Source: Ustulina deusta (taxonomy: Eukaryota; Ascomycota; Sordariomycetes; Xylariales; Xylariaceae). From it: 64,000 bases of DNA. Positions within the stretch are counted from its first letter, which is position 1, and the number at the start of each line of letters is the position of its first letter. The stretch spans positions 434,001-498,000 of the forward strand of contig JAJNNX010000013.1 in the NCBI GenBank assembly GCA_023159155.1, given 5' to 3'. This document shows, piece after piece, positions 56,652-64,000 of the stretch. The position numbers and the translations under genes were made by a program. The notes beneath the pieces were generated by a model. It had not been told where the DNA came from and did not search any database. It saw nothing but the letters and a program-made list of their open reading frames with translations.

Positions 56652-58169
56652 CTAGAATTTCAGCGCAAACGATTTCAGATACTCGTAATGCGGGGTATTC
56701 TCTTCCACGCAAGCTCTGATGATCTTCTGCGCCTCCTCGCCGTATTTCTGTCGCCATTCTTCGTTTTCAGAGTCTTCGGTGACATGTTTCTGGTTTCGGG
56801 TCAAGTTAGATCACGAGGACGAGCAATGAATGATTATACAGGGCGTCAGACAACAAACATACCTTGGCGTGAGTCCTAGCAGTAAGCCCTTTGCTGTTGA
56901 TGGCGTCGTTGTGCCACCCGTTCCACTTCGCGAACGCCTCGGCAACGTACGTCTGGTTCTCCTCGTCGTCCCACCGCAGCATGTCCGGGGAGAACGGGAT
57001 GCCCGTCTCTTTGCAGAAAGCCCTGATCGCTTCCTTGGGCTTGTCGAGGAGCTCGTCGGCATCCAGGACCGTGATCGAAACCCCGTCCTTGTTCCCCGTC
57101 TTGGCACCGTCGGTCTGCCGGCCGGCTATCGATGGGCCGATTAGCCCCTGCTCTCGCAGATAGTCGAATAGACGGCGCAGCTCAGCATATCCGGCCTCGC
57201 TCGGCTTGAAGTGGTCCCAACCCGTCGTTTCGGACAAGGGAGGGGAGCAGCAGCGCACGTACGAGGGGATGCCCCGGCGCGGATGGCGGATGAGGAACGT
57301 CCAGTGGAATTTCTTGAGGAACTCAAGAGGGATGACGGTTGGGTTGCCTGTGGCGTCGGAGCCTTGCCTTTTGCACTTGTCGATGCCATTGGCAACACCC
57401 TTGGCTCCGTTCACACCGTTGGCATGGTGGTCGCCATTAACCCCATTAGTCAGGCTGTGGCCGTTGATCCGGGCAACGCGAGAATCGCCATTGACACCAT
57501 TAGTGTGATGACCGTTCGCCAACTTTTCACCGTTGACCGATACGCTATTTGCGTGTTTGCGCAGAGATGGTGCAATGGATGGGACTCCGTTGTTGGGAGG
57601 CATTAGGTAATATGCCATGTCTTTTATGAAGACACGTTTGCCCTACTTAACTTGTTAGCTTGAGGTCGAATCATGTTTTGATGTTTTCTTTCTGAGATTT
57701 GTTTGTTTTGTTTTATTTTGTTTTCTTTTTTTAAAACAATGTTTTAAATCAAAACTGTGTGGTGAAAAAAATATAGGTTAAGATTTTGAGAAAGCGCAGA
57801 GGGGCGAAAGAAAGAATAAACAGAAAAAAAAAGCCGTCTGACCTCACTGCCATCCCGATCAAGGCGGTCGAGGACGTCTTGATATGAGGTCTTGGAAAAA
57901 CCACTGCTCACTCTTCCCGCCTCGTCGTCGGCATACCGCTCACCCAGCCTCTCTGGGCCGTAGTAGAAGGCATCTCCGAATGGCTCGTGGGCGCATTGGA
58001 GGATATCCTGGCGGGTCATGAACACCTATAATTTCCACCCCCAAGTTAGGATCGATACTTTGATGCGAGTTGGGTTGCAAATCGCGTGATCGGCACGATT
58101 ACTCACTCTCTCGAAAGCCGTTGAGCAGGCCCGAGGATGGGTAGCCACAAAAACAGGTCTTTCGGACAT
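56652..58169 (-). CDS. Sulfotransferase-like P-loop protein with Asn/Gly-rich insert
   Basis: Four exons (minus): 58169-58107, 58025-57843, 57642-56863, 56789-56652, giving 387 aa. It begins MSERPVFVATHPRACSTAFER, where THPRACST resembles the 5'-phosphosulfate loop of sulfotransferase-fold enzymes. FLIRHPRRGIPSYVR near residue 199 resembles the 3'-phosphate motif. I recognise it as a fungal sulfotransferase-family protein without known substrate. Residues about 118-168 are a low-complexity NGVNG/NGHH-rich segment between GKRVFIKDMAYYL and the second motif. Introns: 58026-58106, 57643-57842 and 56790-56862. Intron 2 would use a weak GTCAGA donor, so exon 2's end is the least certain point. Intron phases are all zero. 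The C-terminus ends EYLKSFALKF. Confidence 0.8.
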
Positions 58170-60170
58170 GATGATGTGATTTTCTCGGGTTGTTTCTCAA
58201 ATGTTGCAATTGCACCTCGAAGTGGTGTAATAATACCTGAGTATATGGACTCTCAGGAAAGCTAGCGGTCGAATATACAAGTGTTTATAGCGCACCACGT
58301 AGGAAGTAGTTGATTGCTGGGCCCATTGAACACAGTGTTCGTCTCATTTAATATCAATTGAGTTAAGTACTCAGGAGAATATCAAGGGAGACAAACAATG
58401 GGCAGGTTAAGGTATAAAGAACTCTCACTGGAGACGGGGGTCTCAGCTGTAACATGATAAACGGAAGGTTCTACTTTACAGTAGGTATGTACTACACTAA
58501 CCCTTTCAGCGAATACGGCAATATTGGTACAATGTAAATATACATGACAAGGATAGTACACTAGACAGCCTCTTTCCTTCAGTAACATGACTCGATTCCA
58601 TCCTAGTAGGGATACGTCATATACATGTTGGGTAGTACAACTTGTTCACATGGAATAGGTAAGGAGCTACCTATCGGGTTTGATACTGCGGGTCACCCCA
58701 TGTCCGGTGTTGCAATGGCGTTCCGCCGTCTTCAATTTCTTCTCGCCAGCAGGCGCGTGGGATAATGGGCAAAAGGCTAGAAGGCAACGCCAATCGGTTG
58801 AATGGGCAAATACCTGGTGCCAATGACGAAAGCAGAACTCTCGAATTTGAGACGAACAGATGATTGCTTTGCCGTTTTACTAGCTCTACCTATTTGGAGA
58901 GGCTTGTGGAGGTGGTGTCGAAGATGGTTGTCGAATATGGAATGGCCGGACATCCTGGGCAAGCCTCATAGCTAGCAGGGCGGGTAGCCGAACATGCCAC
59001 TCAAACTAAGTTTACCGGGTGTGATCTAGGTACGCGAGTGTATCTTGTCCAGCTTGTTGGAAAGTCCCGGGCTCTGTTCCATAGCCGTACCTAAGAAGTT
59101 GTCATAGAGCTACCTGAAGACGTTATCCATTGACGTGGAGATTTTTAAGGCACATGTGGGGGTATCTTGAGCTTCCATTGGTACTCACCTAGCTACCCTA
59201 TCGGCCAATTGAGGCAGGATTGATTCCCAGGACTTTTCAGAGGCTGAGGTCTTCAGCTTACACACGCCGTGAGGCTGCCGAGTTTTTGTAAGTCGCCTAC
59301 TATGATATGTAGTACCTACCTTATGCATACCTACATGTATGTTTCGGCAGCAGCTTCGCGACGAAGTAGGTACCATGTACACCCCTTTACTTACGGGGTG
59401 AAAAAGGGCTACGCATTAGCTAACATAAGACAAATCGAAATCAAAAACTCGTATGTATCGTTATGTTGTTTCTATCATTGATACCCCGTCCACCCCCCCC
59501 CCCCCCCCCCCCTTTTTTTTCTTTTTTTCCTTCAGTCTTTTTCTAAGAAAACGTCAGGGAACGTTGGACAACTCGACGGTTTGGCATCCATTGACATCTA
59601 GCCAACAGTGGCGTTTTCTTGGATCACCTGCCTAAATGCCCCTAGCACCACTTACTGACATCAACGATGTGGCACCGAACGTAGACGCCCCACGGTTCAG
59701 TGGATCTTCTCATGCGGTTTGATGAACTTCAGGATTCCGACCAGATCGATCAGGACACAAAAACGGCGTCTTCATCCAACATGAACCAAGGAAAGTAGTG
59801 GGATACGCTAGAGTGACCGGTCAGTGATGTTTGAGGTTGTGTGGTTGGTGTAGGGGGAGTGGAGCCCTGGAATACGCCACTGCAGCCAGACCTTGCCGCA
59901 TGTGGAACTCTCTACATCAGCGAAACCGAGAGATGCCGAGAACCGCCGAGGGCCGCCGATAGCCGGGGATGTGAATGACATTATAGGTAGTAGTGTTGCT
60001 GACATGCATAAAAATCGCAATACCAGGCGTGGGCCAGGCGGAATCAGACATCATATGATAAACCAATCCGTGGGGTGATTGAACCAAGTGGTGTAGAGAG
60101 ACTGCAAAGGTTGCCTCCGTAGAGCCAACAGGCAGTGGATATTTTGGTGTTGTAGCCTGGCGAGATGATA
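58170..60170. other. Intergenic, about 2 kb
   Basis: No gene recognised. It contains a pyrimidine tract at 59493-59528 (20 C followed by T-rich sequence) and TAGGTA words near 58610-58660. The part near 60170 is the 3' flank of the dioxygenase gene. Confidence 0.6.
59493..59528. repeat. Homopyrimidine tract C20 then T-rich
   Basis: Twenty C followed by T8, C and T7. It could adopt non-B structures and is likely to be variable or misassembled. Confidence 0.9.
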
Positions 60171-61349
60171 TCAGAGGCGGCCCCAGCTCCAGATATTGAG
60201 TCCGACCTTCGTGCCTCTCGTGACAGGCAGCCCTGCGTGCCAAGTTTCCTGCCACCCTCTGCCTGTACTATCAGGGCGGAAGTTTTCCCAGAATACGGCG
60301 TTGCCCGGCACCGCTTTGAACGTGACACCTGTGATGGGCTCACCCTCTTTCTTCTTCTCCGCGCCGTCATCACCGCTGTTGGCCGAGTCTGGATTGGGAC
60401 ACTCAACCCAACGACACCATAGCTGGTCTGGCCCGTTTCGTTGCAAGTGAGGGAATTCTGTGCCACCGCCCTCCAGCTCGTCCGCCTTTACCCAGACCAT
60501 GAAACTGCTGATGCGCCCCCAACCTCGGGCGCCGGAGCCCCAATCGAAGTGATGCGTGTACTATGATAGTAGTCAGTGAGAACAGCCCGATATACGGAGC
60601 TCTGTGGCAATCAGGCTTACGTGCTGGCTTGGCCCATATCGCTGAGTCCTTAAGCGCTCGATCCAGAGGTCGTCCCGCCACCCCTGGAAAGAATGGGCGC
60701 GTGCCTCGACGCAGAGCACATTCTGGGTGCGAGGGATCAAGGCAACTTCAGAGTCGCGGACGAGGACATTGCGCTGTGTTTTGTCGCCATCATTTGTGAT
60801 GGTCGAGGGCTCGAAGAGAGGCTCGCTATGTGCAGACAAGTCAGCTCAGAGACGTCCTGCCGTCAATCATGATCCCAGGCATATATATATATCTATATAT
60901 ATATCTATAGACCAGGGTATAAGTCAAAGGAGCGCAGATGCAAGCGCAACACCAATCAGGAAAAGAAAGAAGAGATGGGTGAAAAGTCACCTGATCTCAA
61001 GGAGATGGTTTCGCTCGTCTAACGAGAGGAAGTCCTCGATATACACTACGAGTGGTGCCTTGGAGAGGATGTGCACCGAATAGGCGTCGGGAGTACAGTC
61101 CAAAGGCGTCGTCGTCCCATTGCCCGTATCGATAGCCAACAGAGATTCATTAATCCGCGGTCGTGGGGTGCGGGGAAGCCGGCGCGGCTCTTGGCCGGCG
61201 GTCAAATACCTGGTTAGAGGATCATGGAAGAAGAGGAGAACTGCGAGACCGGCTACGATGTAGGAGAACATATCGTCGACTAATGCCGTAACACGGTGGC
61301 GGAACGGTCGGGAAAGCCAATAAAGTGAAGCTTCCCGTTTTAGAGCCAT
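60171..61349 (-). CDS. Prolyl 4-hydroxylase-like Fe(II)/2-oxoglutarate dioxygenase
   Basis: Three exons (minus): 61349-60991, 60825-60621, 60560-60171, giving 317 aa. Splices join LLEIS to EPLFEPS and PSQH to YTHHFDWG. A single hydrophobic segment near residue 20-35 (MFSYIVAGLAVLLFF) suggests a type II membrane or ER-luminal protein. The double-stranded beta-helix domain has the iron ligands H192 and D194 (HFD), the distal H296 (ETWHAG) and K306 for 2-oxoglutarate (GTKVGLNIW), so it should be active. Family members hydroxylate prolines or other residues; the substrate is unknown. An in-frame ATG at 61451 would add 34 residues, but I prefer 61349 because its context (cgccATGGC) is better. Intron 1 (60826-60990) contains an AT-dinucleotide run. 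Confidence 0.85.
60881..60909. repeat. AT-rich dinucleotide microsatellite inside an intron
   Basis: Two runs of TA dinucleotides separated by ATC, inside intron 1 of the dioxygenase gene. Probably neutral. Confidence 0.85.
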
Positions 61350-61571
61350 GGCGCGCAGTCCCGTGGTTGCGATTGGCAGGGCCCGGCGGGGCCGTGGGGA
61401 CAACAGCCAATCAGAAGCTTCATCGGCATGTTGTGCATCTACCGAGTACATGGCTCTGGCTCTTGGACTTACCTTGACACAGTATAGAGACTGAACAGTC
61501 GTGTTCGATCTCTCTATCTCCTTTTCTTGTCATGATATTTCTTCATTCTACTTGGTACTGGAATAGCTGGC

Positions 61572-63180
61572 TTACTGTTTCTTCTTCTCGCTCTCTGTTG
61601 CTGGTTCGTGACTACCGTATCCCCTCCTCCAATACACCGACGCCAGCTTGAATACGATGTACGCAAATCCTATAAGCACCACAGCAGTCGTCCCTGTACT
61701 AACCCATTTGGCTTTGTTCAAATCAAGAACCGGAACCCGGATTTGGTGATTAAGACCGCTATCCCCCTTCGGTGCTGGGTTCACATGCCAAAACAGTGTT
61801 CGTGGCCCAAATAAACCATCATAGCCCAGATTGGCCCGATCGAACGGGCTGTTTGGAAACTTAGTTCCCTCCTCTGTATTACAAGCCCAGAATACGGCTG
61901 GCCAGGGAACGTTGACAGAACTATATCCACCCTCCGCGGGCGATAGATACCGAAGATGAAGCGGAATCTCAGCCGTCCACGGTGTATCTACCTGCATACT
62001 GGGAGGCTGTAGCTCTAGCAACATGCTAGACCCCCACAGTTTCATCGCGTACTCAGGCGCTTCGAGGTCAACTGGCTGACTGATATAACGCAACGCCGTC
62101 AAGTTCTTTGATGACAAAAACAGGTCGTCTCCAAGTTGATACTTATCCGCGAATATCGTCCGCGGCAACGTCAAATACGCATGCAGAGAGCAGGATGAGT
62201 CTTGTGACGGTGGTTTGCTGGAGTCAATTCTTAGCTGCAAGGTTGGATGTAAACCCAATGGATGTATAAATTCCGAGGAAAATGTTGAGCTAGCATCTTT
62301 GTGCCGCGAAGGGAATGCGAACAAGACGGGGGAAGGTTTCGTATCCTCGCCCAGGACTGTCAGCAGGCCAGTAACACCTAACTCATGAGGCTCTAAGTGT
62401 GGAGGCGAATCAGGCGTCAAAATGCCTACCTCGGTCCTATGGTCTGGATGGGAATCAATGAATAGCTCGTGGCGGTCCTCTGACCAAACAACTGTGCTCT
62501 TTAGGGCATGGGAGATGGCGTCGTAGGATAAGTCAAGAGACACGGCATTCCCAAGTCCTCGGGCCCGTTTTTTGCAATCCGAGTCCCCAGGAGCACATGC
62601 ATACAGCTCGGCATACGTAGACAAGTTGGTTAGCGTATCTAGCGGTTGGAAATATTGGAAGGCGGCCGAGTGCGAGAATCGATCGGTGGGAAGTTTGGTG
62701 AACGACTCCTTGAAGATGTTAGAGGGCACATAGAGCAATCCTTCCTCTTCTTATTTCCCAGAGCTACGTACAGCTGGCGACGAGCAGTCCAAATCTCCAA
62801 ATGCAGCGCGAAGCTGGGCACATAGTCGGGTACTTCAACAAGTCAGCGACATGGTATTCCGAGAGGATCTAGGCCGTTGCCTACGAGTCCGCAGCGCTGG
62901 CGGTCTGGGGCGTGTAGAAGACATGCAGCCCGGGCGGCAGCCTCGAGTTCCAAGGTCCAAGGGTGTCGTGGGCTCGTGGCGCACTCCAACGGATGTGCAG
63001 CTCACGGATCTCGTGGAGGAGTTCCCGGAGTTCGGCGGGGAGCTCCTCGAGAGCGAGCGTGACGCGGTGCTCGCGAACAGCTACCAGGTCCGGGCCGGAT
63101 ATAGAGCGGTCGCGGATGTCGAGGGAAGACAGCTCGATGCCATGTTCGTTCCGATGGAAAAAGGTAATGCGGTGTCGCAT
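61572..63180 (-). CDS. PBN1: PBN1, GPI mannosyltransferase I stabilising subunit (PIG-X)
   Basis: Three exons (minus): 63180-62885, 62832-62772, 62708-61572, giving 497 aa. Pbn1 (PIG-X; PF08320) is an ER membrane glycoprotein that works with Gpi14 in adding the first mannose to GPI anchors. The N-terminus MRHRITFFHRNE fits the family start. The intron-2 splice joins DLDCSSPA to ESFTKLPTDRFSHSA, restoring a block found in orthologues; it uses a CTAAC branch just before the AAG acceptor. Intron 1 is 62833-62884 (GTAGGC donor). Most of the protein is luminal beta-rich sequence with N-glycosylation sites, followed by one C-terminal membrane helix (about residues 455-478) and a short basic cytosolic tail. 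In the continuous frame the exon-3 region opens upstream through a TTG codon, which is not a start. Confidence 0.88.
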
Positions 63181-63490
63181 GTTGAATTAGGTATCGTGGA
63201 TAAGTGTCTGTGCAGGATGTTGTCTGTCTTACAGGCGAATGGATACCTACCTGGCAATTATAGGTGCTTAACCTACCCCAGGTTAGGTAAGTAACTTGTA
63301 GGTACCTGGGCAGGTAAAGACGGAGCTTTAGCTCACCCTGGTCATCAGCCCCACCATGCGTTGGTTAATTCGTCATATGCGTCACGTTAACTTCCAGCCT
63401 CAGGGTAGGAGTAGGAGTGCACCAAGTAAGTCATTCAGGTTATCATTCAGGTTATATCGGGATAACATGACCCAAGTCGCATACCGGCCC
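63181..63490. other. Intergenic, 310 bp
   Basis: Contains TACCTA words near 63240-63310 and probably the PBN1 promoter. No gene is seen. Confidence 0.6.
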
Positions 63491-64000
63491 TTAGGCAATG
63501 CGACTATATGTTGTAGCATTCGCCTCCAGCACAACACCCTTCCACACCTCATCCCACTGCCTGCCCCCAGCAAAGCGACTCAAGGCCTCTTGATTCCGCC
63601 ACGCGCCAACAACAACAAACTCATCCCTGTCCTCCTTCCCCTGATCTTTCTCGAGCTTCCAACCCCCAATATGCCCAAATCCTGCCGCGGCAAATAACAA
63701 GTTCTTCGCCTCATCGTTCCAGATCTTCTCGATCTGCCTCCTCTTCCCATCTTCGACGCCAATTCTCAGCACACTTAAAAGCCCCGCGTCGAGCGTTTCC
63801 TTGCCCAACATCTGGACCCCTTCGACGTGGAAGAACCTGGTCTCCGAAAGTACGGCGTGAGGCACGAGTGTCCGGATAGCTTGCTGGTTTTGTTCGCTGG
63901 CTACACACTCGGCGTGCTGTGCGGGGGAGTCCCAGTGCGCCGTTACGAGCATGGTGCCCTGGTCCTCGTGCTGCTGGTACAATGCGGCGCCACGGACGGC
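63491..64000 (-). CDS. Partial gene, possible dimeric alpha/beta-barrel protein
   Basis: The reading frame is open from its TAG stop at 63491 to the end of the window, so the 5' end is missing (169 codons present). The stretch reads like two similar halves: TMLVTAHWDSPAQHAECVAS, and later EFVVVGAWRNQEALSRFAGG. This two-strand-plus-helix pattern resembles ABM-type dimeric alpha/beta-barrel proteins. The assignment is weak, and the function is unknown. The start codon and any first exon lie beyond 64000. Confidence 0.6.
   Translation of the reverse strand, partial: AVRGAALYQQHEDQGTMLVTAHWDSPAQHAECVASEQNQQAIRTLVPHAVLSETRFFHVEGVQMLGKETLDAGLLSVLRIGVEDGKRRQIEKIWNDEAKNLLFAAAGFGHIGGWKLEKDQGKEDRDEFVVVGAWRNQEALSRFAGGRQWDEVWKGVVLEANATTYSRIA

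Noticed and set aside
1..64000. CRISPR arrays, phage, integrons or bacterial operons
   Set aside because: The DNA is fungal nuclear. Spaced identical repeats with unique spacers, integrases and Shine-Dalgarno-linked gene strings are all absent.

Overview
The window is nuclear DNA of a filamentous ascomycete (Pezizomycotina, most likely a sordariomycete). The evidence is short spliceosomal introns (about 50-250 nt, GTRNGT donors, CTRAC branch sites, YAG acceptors), no operons, long gene-free spacers with a recurring TACCTA/TAGGTA word, and a set of conserved ascomycete housekeeping genes. Introns were placed by hand from splice signals, reading-frame phase and the expected protein, so multi-exon models are predictions. 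No RNA-seq or database search was available.

Layout. 1-2170: an Ecl1-type life-span regulatory zinc protein on the minus strand. 2171-11113: almost 9 kb with no convincing gene. 11114-12670: an isolated single-exon gene for a probable mitochondrial helical protein. 12671-18179: a decayed stretch with fragments that look like coding DNA interrupted by stops and frame changes. 18180-33509 (gene-dense): SYF2 (splicing), COQ11 (coenzyme Q), YAF9 (YEATS chromatin reader), MDM34 (ERMES), IPK1 (inositol phosphate kinase), an ENT nucleoside transporter, and RPF1 (60S ribosome assembly, eight exons). 33510-36768: 3.3 kb spacer. 36769-46776: CLA4/PAK kinase, a Nudix protein with a long disordered tail, and CTR9 (Paf1 complex). 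47683-49399: a possible tiny Cys-rich ORF and a secreted HD-domain protein. 51773-58169: HSP104, MHR1/mL67 and a sulfotransferase-like P-loop protein. 60171-64000: a prolyl 4-hydroxylase-like dioxygenase, PBN1 (GPI mannosyltransferase I subunit), and the 3' part of a small gene that runs off the window.

How the genes relate. They are independent eukaryotic transcription units, mostly in divergent pairs that share a promoter region (COQ11/YAF9, Nudix/CTR9, HSP104/MHR1) and convergent pairs (SYF2/COQ11, YAF9/MDM34, CTR9/HD protein, MHR1/sulfotransferase-like). Several products act in mitochondria or at ER-mitochondria contacts (COQ11, MDM34, MHR1, probably the 518-aa protein). This could be chance.

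I did not find a strongly supported new multi-gene system. The most interesting items are the degraded coding relics at 13.8-17.9 kb (one with three CAG-to-TAG type stops, as repeat-induced point mutation would leave), a signal-peptide-bearing HD hydrolase, a 21-bp minisatellite abutting the Nudix start codon, a sulfotransferase-like gene carrying an Asn-Gly-rich insertion, and two heat-shock-element palindromes between HSP104 and MHR1.
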